Assembly (NCBI GenBank): GCA_029257715.1
Contig: JARIAT010000091.1
Location: forward strand, 1 to 47,213
Source of the DNA: Faecousia sp.
GTDB lineage: Bacteria; Bacillota; Clostridia; Oscillospirales; Oscillospiraceae
DNA: 47,213 bases
Direction of reading: 5' to 3'
The stretch's first letter is position 1, and the number at the start of each line of letters is the position of its first letter. Position numbers and translations under genes: made by a program. Under the pieces are notes generated by a model, which did not search any database, was not told the origin of the DNA, and saw only the letters and a program-made list of their open reading frames with translations. Below, in pieces: positions 22,331-30,515 of the stretch.

Positions 22331-23095
22331 TTATTCCTTTTTCTGATCCGCCGATTTCCCCTGAAGGCTCCGCAGTCTTTCTTCAATTTCAAATACCTGA
22401 TTCAGAGGTTTATAAAGAATCATCACCGCCAGCAAAATCGGGAACCAGCTGTTCAGCAGCATCAAAAAAATCAGCGATGCCGGAAAAAACAGATAGCAGA
22501 CCATGCTGTATCCAATCATCACAATCGCCGCCGCTGTACACCTCGGCAGAAACCGAAGCAAAAGGATTTCTGCATTTCGGAACATGGCGCGTATCCCCAA
22601 TTCCATGATCGGAATTTGGATCATCACAAGAAAGGAAAGCGCTGCAATCAGGATTGCACTCACAGCAAAGAAAAAAAGCATCCCCACACCGATCTGTTCC
22701 GGCCGCATTTTCCAAAACGCAAACAAATCCAGCACTGTCAATATACCTGTCACCGCACCCGGAAGCATACTGCTGCGCAGATTCCGTTTCCATCCCACAC
22801 AGTAGGTCTGCCACCAGAGAAAGGATTGATCCCGCAAACTGCGCAGAATCAAATCCAGCAGTGCCGTCAGCTGCGGAGCTGCGATCATGCCCCCAAGCGC
22901 ACCGCCTAAAAACAGCATTGGAACATCTCCTGTCTCAACGCTTAAAAGAATGACCGCCCCAAGAGGAATCAAACTCACAAAAAACAGCAGCCCCGCAGTC
23001 AGCAGCTTGATGAAATCCCGATCCAAGACCTCCCAAAAACGTGCCGCCCCTTTTTCTCGCGGAATGACCGCTCCGCTTTCGTCATTTAATTCCAT
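22331..23095 (-). CDS. YesL-like (DUF624) membrane protein
   Basis: The 254-aa protein has about five hydrophobic helices, starting LLTAGLLFFVSLIPLGAVIL, and a cytosolic WWQTYCVGWKRNLRSSML segment similar to the loop found in YesL proteins. YesL-like proteins are small membrane proteins of unknown role that sit with oligosaccharide ABC importers of the LplABC/YesOPQ type, exactly as here. ATG 23095 follows GGGGGAA; the upstream in-frame ATG at 23131 has no such site. It is the last gene of the operon starting at 28630. The family call is moderate. Confidence 0.65.
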   Translation of the reverse strand: MELNDESGAVIPREKGAARFWEVLDRDFIKLLTAGLLFFVSLIPLGAVILLSVETGDVPMLFLGGALGGMIAAPQLTALLDLILRSLRDQSFLWWQTYCVGWKRNLRSSMLPGAVTGILTVLDLFAFWKMRPEQIGVGMLFFFAVSAILIAALSFLVMIQIPIMELGIRAMFRNAEILLLRFLPRCTAAAIVMIGYSMVCYLFFPASLIFLMLLNSWFPILLAVMILYKPLNQVFEIEERLRSLQGKSADQKKE

Positions 23096-23203
23096 AAATG
23101 TTCCCCCTGTTCTGCCTTTCCCATTGTCCATGATTATGGTTTCCAGTATATCTCTTTTCTCCGGATTTTTCCAGAGGAAACCCGCTCAAAATCGTCTCAG
23201 CTC

Positions 23204-24934
23204 TCACTGAGAAGACGTATCCAATGGAGCAAGCTCCATCAAACCTCCCACGGTCGCAGGGATTCGCATCACCCGGGTGTCCGCTTTCACAATACGCTCC
23301 TCCAATACCGCTCCAGTGCAGTCCTTTCTCACCAGATGAAAGGATTTTCCCTGTGCTGTTTCCACATAGAAAGCATCACTGCTGCTCCCGTTCAACACCG
23401 TCAGTTTCTTTCCTTCCAATGCCCGAACCGTTCGATTTCCGGAGTACAGGGCAATCATCTGCTGAGAATCATTTGTTACCTGCACCTGAGGATACAAATT
23501 GTGCGGCTCCAACGCCTCCAGCGGAGTGTGCAGAAGAAGCTGCTGATTCTGCTGCATGAATTGCAACCAGAATTCCAGTGTTTTTTTCTGCCGCAGAGAC
23601 ATGTTTTCCAACAAAATAGAAATCTGAACCGTGGAAAAAATACAGGCAATCAATTGCAGGGCAATATTTTCCGCATCCTCCCCATCATGCCACATCAGCA
23701 TATCCGAATGAATCGCCGTTCGTCCGCTCAGCAATCGCAGGTCTACAATTCCCACACGGTTGGTGAGTGCAGAGTTGGGGCAGTCATTGACCCGAAAAAT
23801 ATTTCCGTATTTTCGGATATGCGGGCCAATATAAGGCTGGCGGAATTCCAGCATGATATCCGGGCGAATCGCTTTGAGACTCTGCGCAACATCTAGCATC
23901 AGGCGATCCACCGCAATCTGTACGCTGGAGCAGTCCATTCCCTCACAGAAATCCGCCGCATTGTCCCGACCGGAAAACTGGCCTATGAAATCCAGCTTCA
24001 GCCCGTCAATGTCATATTCCTTCACCGCGTCTACATAGGTCTGAACCAGATATTCCCGGACATCCGGATATCTTGGGTCCAGGACGCCTGCCCCCAAACG
24101 ATCAATTTGATAAAGCAGTTTATTCCGGAACCGCTCCCACACCTTCGACTTCTTTCCAACAAACGGTACGCTATACCACAGCATATATTTCATACCAATT
24201 GCATGAACATTGGCAACATGCCGCTTCATATCCGGAAATTTCCCATGATCGGGCTGCCAGTCCCCGCAGAACGCATATCCGCGGTTATTATCATCTGTCT
24301 GCCATCCGTCATCTACGATAATCGTCCGAAACCCTGCCGCGGCTGCCAGTCGGCACTGCTGCTCCAGCACATCGGACTGCATCATCTGATGATAGGAATA
24401 CCATGTGGAATACATTGGCTGGCGAGCGCAGTCCGGTGATTCCATCGGTTGGATTGCGCAATCATGCTCCCACCATTGCGACACTTCCCGCAGCGCTGTG
24501 CTGAAGCTGACCGCTCTGGTGTCCAATCGAATCACAATCTCTTGATCCGTCTGGTCGTTTTGCATCCGAGGCAGTTCAACCCGAATGTGAAAGGTTCCAT
24601 CCTCTTCATGGATTCCCGGTGCAATGTACACTTTTTCCGCAGCCTCAGACAGCGCAACCGTGCATCGGTTTACAGACGCCTCACTGAAAACAGCCACCAC
24701 CGGCGCAGACTTCGAGATCATTGTAGAATACGGCTCGCTCCAATCCGCCAGATTGGAACGGTCCGTGCCGCTTCCCGGATGCCATACACCCGCGCAGTCC
24801 AGGTATGGAAAGCTCAACTCCACGGCATTTTTCTCACTTGCCCCGGAAAATCTGTAAATCAGTTCCTGTACAAAGGGCTGAACTGTGACCGTTTGATTGG
24901 GCTGCGGATTCATTGTGATGGATAATTCTTTCAT
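23204..24934 (-). CDS. GH36-like alpha-galactosidase (melibiase clan)
   Basis: The 576-aa cytosolic enzyme has a beta-sandwich-like N-terminus, then a TIM barrel with TIIVDDGWQTDDNNRGYAF and GDWQPDHGKFPDM. The likely nucleophile Asp is in DIDGLKLDFIGQF and the likely acid/base Asp in FRVNDCPNS. These are clan GH-D features shared by alpha-galactosidases and related enzymes; it lacks the KWD-N-R signature of classical GH36, so the substrate may differ. No signal peptide is seen, so it acts on imported sugar. AAGGAG precedes the ATG. It follows the two permeases in the operon and precedes the YesL-like gene. Confidence 0.8.
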   Translation of the reverse strand: MKELSITMNPQPNQTVTVQPFVQELIYRFSGASEKNAVELSFPYLDCAGVWHPGSGTDRSNLADWSEPYSTMISKSAPVVAVFSEASVNRCTVALSEAAEKVYIAPGIHEEDGTFHIRVELPRMQNDQTDQEIVIRLDTRAVSFSTALREVSQWWEHDCAIQPMESPDCARQPMYSTWYSYHQMMQSDVLEQQCRLAAAAGFRTIIVDDGWQTDDNNRGYAFCGDWQPDHGKFPDMKRHVANVHAIGMKYMLWYSVPFVGKKSKVWERFRNKLLYQIDRLGAGVLDPRYPDVREYLVQTYVDAVKEYDIDGLKLDFIGQFSGRDNAADFCEGMDCSSVQIAVDRLMLDVAQSLKAIRPDIMLEFRQPYIGPHIRKYGNIFRVNDCPNSALTNRVGIVDLRLLSGRTAIHSDMLMWHDGEDAENIALQLIACIFSTVQISILLENMSLRQKKTLEFWLQFMQQNQQLLLHTPLEALEPHNLYPQVQVTNDSQQMIALYSGNRTVRALEGKKLTVLNGSSSDAFYVETAQGKSFHLVRKDCTGAVLEERIVKADTRVMRIPATVGGLMELAPLDTSSQ

Positions 24935-24949
24935 AACAAGCTCCTTTTT

Positions 24950-25849
24950 CTAACCCTTCACCGCACCGAGTGTAATACCTCCGACAAAATATTTTTGCAG
25001 GAAAGGATAAATCATAATAATCGGAAGTACGACTACAACGGTTGTCGCCGCGCGCATCGTCACCGGCTGAATCGAACGCATTGCCTGACTCAGCTCCTGC
25101 GCATCCATAAGCTTGCTCAGGGCATCCGCTTGATTCAAAAGTCTGTAAAGGATGATCTGCAGATTGTCCCACACACCGTTCCTGCTGTACAGAGATACAT
25201 CAAACCAGGAATTCCAGTGCCCCACGCCGATGTAGACCGCCAGACACGCAAGCATTGGCAGTGACAGCGGCAGCACTATCTTAGAAAACACCACAAGCTC
25301 GCTTGCTCCATCAATCCGAGCCGACTCCAGCATTGATTCCGGAAGCCCCTGAATATACGAAGATGCCAAAAGCATATAATAAGCGCTGAACAGCCCCGGA
25401 ATAATATACACCGAAAAGGTATTCATAAAGCCCAGTCTGACCATCAGTAAATAGGTGGGAATCAGACCGCCGCTGAAATACATGGTAACCAAAAACAAAA
25501 TCCGCATGAATTTGCGGCCATAAAATCTCCGGCAGGAAACAATATATCCAAGCAGCGCATTACAGATTACCGCCGTAGTTGTTCCAACGACCACCCGTAG
25601 AACCGACACCCAGAATCCCCGCCACAAGTCACTGTTGGAAAAGACGAATTCGTAGTTTGCAAGGGAAAACACTCTTGGCCAGAGGTAAATTCCGCCGCGA
25701 ACCGCGTCGCTTCCTTCATTGAATGACAGGGCCAGAATATTCAAAAACGGGAAAACCATCAGGACTGTAAAAATCAGCATAAAAAGGCCGTTAAAGAAGT
25801 TAAATACCTTTCTCCCCGTTGTATCTTTCAGATAAGCAACTTTTTCCAT
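24950..25849 (-). CDS. Carbohydrate ABC importer permease (LplC/YtcP type)
   Basis: The 299-aa protein has six hydrophobic helices and the importer EAA loop near LESARIDGASELVVFSKIVL. The N-terminus KVFNFFNGLFMLIFTVLMVF and the end FVGGITLGAVKG are typical of LplC/YtcP permeases, which pair with LplB for complex oligosaccharides. ATG 25849 follows AAGGAGG; the ORF extension upstream overlaps the preceding gene. No ATPase gene is in the operon, so the MsmX-type ATPase at the window end or an equivalent may energise it (inference). Confidence 0.93.
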   Translation of the reverse strand: MEKVAYLKDTTGRKVFNFFNGLFMLIFTVLMVFPFLNILALSFNEGSDAVRGGIYLWPRVFSLANYEFVFSNSDLWRGFWVSVLRVVVGTTTAVICNALLGYIVSCRRFYGRKFMRILFLVTMYFSGGLIPTYLLMVRLGFMNTFSVYIIPGLFSAYYMLLASSYIQGLPESMLESARIDGASELVVFSKIVLPLSLPMLACLAVYIGVGHWNSWFDVSLYSRNGVWDNLQIILYRLLNQADALSKLMDAQELSQAMRSIQPVTMRAATTVVVVLPIIMIYPFLQKYFVGGITLGAVKG

Positions 25850-25859
25850 GGGTACCTCC

Positions 25860-26849
25860 TTAGAAGATCGCAGACTCGCCAAACCGCTTGGAAATTTTGT
25901 TCGCAGTCAGCACCAGAATAAACCCGATCACAGACTTCATCAGACTGACCGCCGTGGACATGGAGTAATACCCCTCCTGAACACCGTAGCGGTAGGTATA
26001 GGTGTCAAAAACATCCCAGTATGCCATGGTGGAGGCATTACCGATAATCAAATGATAATCGAATCCAGCACTCAATAAGCTTCCGATTCCCAGAATAAAC
26101 ATCAAAATGATCGTCGGGCGAATGGATGGGAGCGTAATATGCCAGACCAAGCCGAATCGGCCCAATCCGTCCAGCACCCCTGCTTCATACAGCCCCTGAT
26201 CGACTCCGGATATTGCAGACAGATAGATGATTGCAGACCATCCGATGCCCTTCCAAATGTTGACCAGCAGGTAAATCACCCAGTAGTATTTGCCTTCTGT
26301 CAAAAACGGAATATACTCATCAATTACTCCAAAATGCAGCAGAATATTATTCAGTGTCCCCTCGGAGGACAGAAGATTATAAACCATGGAGCCTGCAATC
26401 ACCCATGAAATAAAATGGGGGAGATAGGAAATTGTCTGAATTGGTTTTTTCAGGGAGGGCCGCTTGACCTCACTGAGCAGCAATGCAAAAACAACAGGGG
26501 CGATAAATCCGATTGTCAGCTGCAAAAGGCTCATTGCCAGCGTATTTCGGAGCAGCCGGAAAAAAATCGGATTTGTCAGAAACGATCTGAAATGCTTCAG
26601 TCCCACAAACTGACATTCCCACAGCGCTTTTCCCGGGATGTAATCAAAGAAGGACATCAACACCCCATACATAGGGTAGTAGCAAAAAATCAATGCCCAA
26701 ATAATAATCGGAATACACAAAATCCAGAGCTGGCGGTCTCTGCGGAAGCTCCGCAAAAGCTCTCCTCGAAAAGTGCCATGGGGATACTTTTCCGAAAGAA
26801 GCTGTTTTCTGCCGGTTTTGGTTTCCTCTTTTAAAACATGTTTCACCAA
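25860..26849 (-). CDS. Carbohydrate ABC importer permease (LplB/YteP type)
   Basis: The 329-aa protein has six hydrophobic helices, starting LWILCIPIIIWALIFCYYPM, and the EAA loop LYEAGVLDGLGRFGLVWHIT. The FDTYTYRYGVQEGYYS segment near the end is characteristic of LplB/YteP permeases. The start is a non-ATG codon, either TTG 26849 or GTG 26846; AAAGGG spacing slightly favours TTG. It partners with the LplC-type permease 10 nt downstream and the solute-binding lipoprotein upstream. Confidence 0.93.
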   Translation of the reverse strand: MVKHVLKEETKTGRKQLLSEKYPHGTFRGELLRSFRRDRQLWILCIPIIIWALIFCYYPMYGVLMSFFDYIPGKALWECQFVGLKHFRSFLTNPIFFRLLRNTLAMSLLQLTIGFIAPVVFALLLSEVKRPSLKKPIQTISYLPHFISWVIAGSMVYNLLSSEGTLNNILLHFGVIDEYIPFLTEGKYYWVIYLLVNIWKGIGWSAIIYLSAISGVDQGLYEAGVLDGLGRFGLVWHITLPSIRPTIILMFILGIGSLLSAGFDYHLIIGNASTMAYWDVFDTYTYRYGVQEGYYSMSTAVSLMKSVIGFILVLTANKISKRFGESAIF

Positions 26850-26932
26850 AATACGACCCTTTCTAAAATGGGGTACAGAGGAGTCTCCCTCTGCACCCCG
26901 ATATAATCTATCGTGTGTATTGTTTTTTTAAG

Positions 26933-28630
26933 TTATTGCCCGAGATTATGCAGATAGTTCTCCTGCATAATCTGCGTGTAAGCATCGATGCCGGCCGCCT
27001 TCAGTGCATCCTGAAGCGCCTTCCAATTGGACTCCAGCTCCGCATCGGACGCAGACATGACACAAACTGGCCAGAACTGGCCCCACGCATCCTTAATCGA
27101 GTTTTCCATCATAGAGAATTCAGGTGTCCGATCCAGCACCATCAGAGGCGTGGCATCAAAGATTGTTCCCTCCAGATTTTCGATCATCATTTGTTTCCAA
27201 GGATTTTCTTCATACCAGCACTGGTTGGGCCAAATGCAGAATTCCCCATCATCCCAACGGCTGCAGGTGCGGAACAGGTACAAAATACTGCTGCTTCCGC
27301 CCAGCTGGAACTCCTTAGAGTAGTCCCAGGTATTGTCGAGAAATGCCTGTTTCGCATCAGGATCAAATTCCCACGTGCCGTCTTCGTGGATCTCCCAGTT
27401 TTTAATGATATTTCCCGAGCCATCCATGTCCTCGACACCATTGGGGATTCCCCAATTGAACAGTGCCATTCCAACATCCGTGGACATGAAGTTGATAAAC
27501 TTCATAATTCCCTCAGGATCCTTTGCCTTGTCTGTAATCATCGTATACGCATAACCCAGATGGTTCTTTCCTGTAATGGTAGCCTGCTTGGCATTCTCAG
27601 ATTTGAAGCCCAAGTGGAAGTAACGCTGATTTTCGTTCCAATCGGGGTTATTCTTCTGCCAGACCTCATGCCCCTTATTGTAGACCGTCCACCAGTAGCC
27701 CACATTGCCGACCAGCCGTTCATTGGCGCATTTTACGCCCCAGTCCTCAAATGTATTCACAAACGCGTCGGGATCCAGATTGCCGTCCCGATAAATCTGA
27801 TTGAACCACTGCGTCATTTCATATCCTGCATCGGAAAAGGCCCAGTATGTCATCTCGTTCTGATCGTTGATATCCCAACCCTGCTTCAGGCCCCAGTAGC
27901 CACCCAGAATCTCCGGATATTCTTCTTCATAAAGACTCAGTGCATAGCGCTTCTCTCCCAAAGCATTGGTGGGGTGTAGCTGCAAAATCTGCTTTATCGC
28001 ATTGTAATAGTCCTCAGGGGTCTCAATTTTAGGCGCTCCGATCTCCTGATATTCGTCATACCGCAGCGCTGCGCACAAATCGGGCAGCTCTTCTACTGCG
28101 CCAACAGAGCGGGGAAGCATATAGAAGCTTCCGTCATCCTCCTCAACCATGCCATAGACATTCCCCATAACCTTCTTGACATTGGACGCAATGTCATTCA
28201 TATACGGGCTTAAATCGACCGCTCTGCCCTGATCTCGGAATTTCTGTGCAGACGCATAGCTGATCGCCGTGACCACATCTCCATATTCCCCTGACGCCAA
28301 TGCAAGATTCTGCGCTTCTGCGCCATCCCCGGAGGTCATCTCCACCTGCATATCCACGTTGAATTCCTTCAGAAGGTAATCATGCATATTCTTAAGGCCC
28401 TGCTTGGTATTTTCATCCGGAGCGTAGTTTCCACCCAGATGCGAAACTGTGAATTTCAGGGTTTTTTCCGGAATCTCCCAGCCAAAGGCGTTCACCTTCC
28501 CCGTCCCCTGATTTGCGGAAGCATCTCCCTGCGGCGCATTGCTGCCGTTTGAAGCACCGCAGGCTGAAAAGCTGCTGAGGCACAATCCAGCAGTCAGCAG
28601 CAAAGACACGAAACGGCTCATTTTCTTCAT
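26933..28630 (-). CDS. Oligosaccharide-binding lipoprotein (LplA type)
   Basis: The 565-aa protein has a lipoprotein signal (MKKMSRFVSLLLTAGLCLSS, lipobox FSAC) and a Ser/Asn-rich linker. The large solute-binding domain has Trp/Tyr-rich stretches such as GGYWGLKQGWDIN and WPNQCWYEENPW, as expected for ligand stacking on sugars. Length and sequence fit LplA-type (family 1, type 2) binding proteins. It is the first gene of the operon, with AGGAGG before the ATG and a sigma-A promoter at 28697-28725. The substrate is probably an alpha-galactoside-containing oligosaccharide, from the neighbouring enzymes. Confidence 0.93.
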   Translation of the reverse strand: MKKMSRFVSLLLTAGLCLSSFSACGASNGSNAPQGDASANQGTGKVNAFGWEIPEKTLKFTVSHLGGNYAPDENTKQGLKNMHDYLLKEFNVDMQVEMTSGDGAEAQNLALASGEYGDVVTAISYASAQKFRDQGRAVDLSPYMNDIASNVKKVMGNVYGMVEEDDGSFYMLPRSVGAVEELPDLCAALRYDEYQEIGAPKIETPEDYYNAIKQILQLHPTNALGEKRYALSLYEEEYPEILGGYWGLKQGWDINDQNEMTYWAFSDAGYEMTQWFNQIYRDGNLDPDAFVNTFEDWGVKCANERLVGNVGYWWTVYNKGHEVWQKNNPDWNENQRYFHLGFKSENAKQATITGKNHLGYAYTMITDKAKDPEGIMKFINFMSTDVGMALFNWGIPNGVEDMDGSGNIIKNWEIHEDGTWEFDPDAKQAFLDNTWDYSKEFQLGGSSSILYLFRTCSRWDDGEFCIWPNQCWYEENPWKQMMIENLEGTIFDATPLMVLDRTPEFSMMENSIKDAWGQFWPVCVMSASDAELESNWKALQDALKAAGIDAYTQIMQENYLHNLGQ

Positions 28631-28696
28631 CTTAATTCCTCCTGTTTTTTGAATTTTTTCTCGAGTTTCTATCTACTGGAAAAACTTCTTGGCATA

Positions 28697-28725
28697 AGTA
28701 TAACGAGACAATAAAATACACGCAA
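28697..28725 (-). promoter_or_regulatory. Promoter of the oligosaccharide importer operon
   Basis: Minus strand TTGCGT (28725-28720), 17-bp spacer, TATACT (28702-28697), about 67 nt before the lipoprotein start. The 28631-29288 region holds no convincing gene. Its middle (28730-28860) is extremely AT-rich, which suits bent promoter DNA and regulator binding. Confidence 0.7.
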
Positions 28726-29163
28726 TCTATTTATGTTTCATTCATATGGATTTTTGTTGTATTCTATATATTTTGTATATTTTCTATTGTTTTATATTTT
28801 ATATTTTAGTTTATTTGCTGTATTTTCGAAATTTTATTATATTTTATAATTTTTTCCGTATCAGAAATGACGATATTCCCTGTATATCCCGATCATTTCC
28901 CCGGCGATCTTCCGCGCAATCCTCATACACACTTCCGGTATTCGCAGAAAAATGGACTGGAAACAGCACACATTTTTATTCCTGCTTTTCAATGAGGCTT
29001 TTCAAAAATGGCCGCTGAAATAAAAGTCCTCTAAACCAGACGATTCCTCCCATTGGTTTTCTAACTTTTTTGTTCATTTCCGCAGGTTCTTCTTTCTATA
29101 TGATTTTTCCATTTTTCAGAACATTTTGCTGCATATTGATTTCCCATTCAGGTCGAATCGCTA

Positions 29164-29192
29164 TTTACCTTTTCCCTGCCATATGCTATGAT
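29164..29192 (+). promoter_or_regulatory. Promoter of the AraC regulator
   Basis: TTTACC (29164-29169), 17-bp spacer, TATGAT (29187-29192), about 97 nt upstream of the regulator start. Confidence 0.5.
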
Positions 29193-29288
29193 AGTTTCAT
29201 CATTTTCGCCGATTTTTCCGTTTCCTCCCGTGCAGCTCACCGCATTTCTGCCGTTGGGAGCACCACAATACAGATGGAAGTGCATATT

Positions 29289-30254
29289 ATGACAGACTCA
29301 CACATTCCCTTTCAGATTTTTTCGGGAAGCTCCGAACACTACATCCACTTTTTTGATGTAACCCCACACTGTGATCTTGCCTTGGGACAGACCGGCTGGC
29401 AGATTCCATATTGCAGACCGCTCATGCCTCCGCAGCTCAAATACCATTATGTTCTGCATTTTGTTCGGGCCGGTGAGGGATATTTCCGTTTGAGAGATCG
29501 AAATTACCGCATTGTCCCCAATACCTGCTTTTTAATTTATCCCAATCAGCCAACCGTTTACTATACCGACCGGGGCGGAACCTGGGAGTATTTCTGGGTT
29601 GGTCTTGTCGGATCGGACGTGGAACGGATTCTCTCCACCATTGGCTTCTCTCCGGACCATCAGGCAATGCTCTTTACAAATTCCCACGTCTTTGATCTGG
29701 TTCCGGAAATTATCAACTCAGCTTTACAGTATAAGGATGATCCTCTTGGCCTGTCTCTGCACACCATGCCTTTGATTTGTTCTCTGCTGTTCCTCCTGAT
29801 TGAGGAAGCCCGCAGCAACACCTTGTCCTATCTGGACTACACCCCTGTGGATAACAGCTACCTGATGAATCAGCGTCATGACGGAAATAAATATGTGAAA
29901 CTCGCCACCCAATATATTGAAAAACATTACCGTGAACCTATTACTGTTGAGCGTATTGCGGAATATCTCCATCTGAATCGCAGCTATCTTTCTACCCTGT
30001 TCAAGGTCAACACCCATATTTCTCTGAAACAATATCTTCAGCAGTACCGAATTATGCTTGCCACGCATTTTCTTTGTGAAACTACGCTCAGCGTAACAGA
30101 AATCGCCGCAGAGGTGGGATTTCGAGACCCTCTTTATTTTTCCCGCATCTTTAAAGCACACCTCGGCATATCTCCTACCGAATACAGAATGCAGCAGCTT
30201 CCTGCCCCCTTCCGTCCTGAGGGCACCTCGTTTTTCACAGAAAGCACATTCTGA
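29289..30254 (+). CDS. AraC family regulator of the galactoside locus
   Basis: The 321-aa protein has an N-terminal cupin-like sensing domain (YHYVLHFVRAGEGYFRL, GTWEYFWVGLVG) and a C-terminal AraC DNA-binding domain (ITVERIAEYLHLNRSYLSTL, then VTEIAAEVGFRDPLYFSRIF). It is divergent from the importer operon and upstream of two glycosidases, the usual place for a sugar-responsive activator of both. Upstream in-frame ATGs extend far into AT-rich DNA; 29289 was chosen for the GGAAG site 9 nt before it. ATG 29274 is a possible alternative. Confidence 0.9.
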   Translation: MTDSHIPFQIFSGSSEHYIHFFDVTPHCDLALGQTGWQIPYCRPLMPPQLKYHYVLHFVRAGEGYFRLRDRNYRIVPNTCFLIYPNQPTVYYTDRGGTWEYFWVGLVGSDVERILSTIGFSPDHQAMLFTNSHVFDLVPEIINSALQYKDDPLGLSLHTMPLICSLLFLLIEEARSNTLSYLDYTPVDNSYLMNQRHDGNKYVKLATQYIEKHYREPITVERIAEYLHLNRSYLSTLFKVNTHISLKQYLQQYRIMLATHFLCETTLSVTEIAAEVGFRDPLYFSRIFKAHLGISPTEYRMQQLPAPFRPEGTSFFTESTF

Positions 30255-30270
30255 GTTCCCTCCTCGTTTC

Positions 30271-30306
30271 AGCAGGCCGGCAGATCTATCTGAGGCCTGC
30301 TTTTTC
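30271..30306 (+). terminator. Terminator after the AraC regulator gene
   Basis: Stem AGCAGGCC/GGCCTGCT with a 15-nt loop and TTTTT. Confidence 0.8.
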
Positions 30307-30515
30307 CATTGCACAGCAGATCTCCATTCCGTTTTTCGGGTTAATGACATTTGTCTGCCATTTTTCCCGATAAATATACAACATAAATTTATTAGAACAA
30401 AACAAAATTCCATGTTCTGCTTGAATTTTTCTGATATGATGATACTGGACTTGCTGATTACTCCGGTTTCAGTCCGATCCGATTGCGTCAGCATTGCACG
30501 AAAGGAGTCTTTTCA

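Noticed and set aside
26915..27979. 354-codon plus-strand frame over the solute-binding lipoprotein gene
   Set aside because: It is a codon-usage shadow of a clear lipoprotein gene and shows no recognisable protein features.
28746..29288. ORFs in the AT-rich region upstream of the AraC regulator
   Set aside because: They are poly-Phe/Tyr/Ile translations of AT-rich promoter DNA without ribosome sites.
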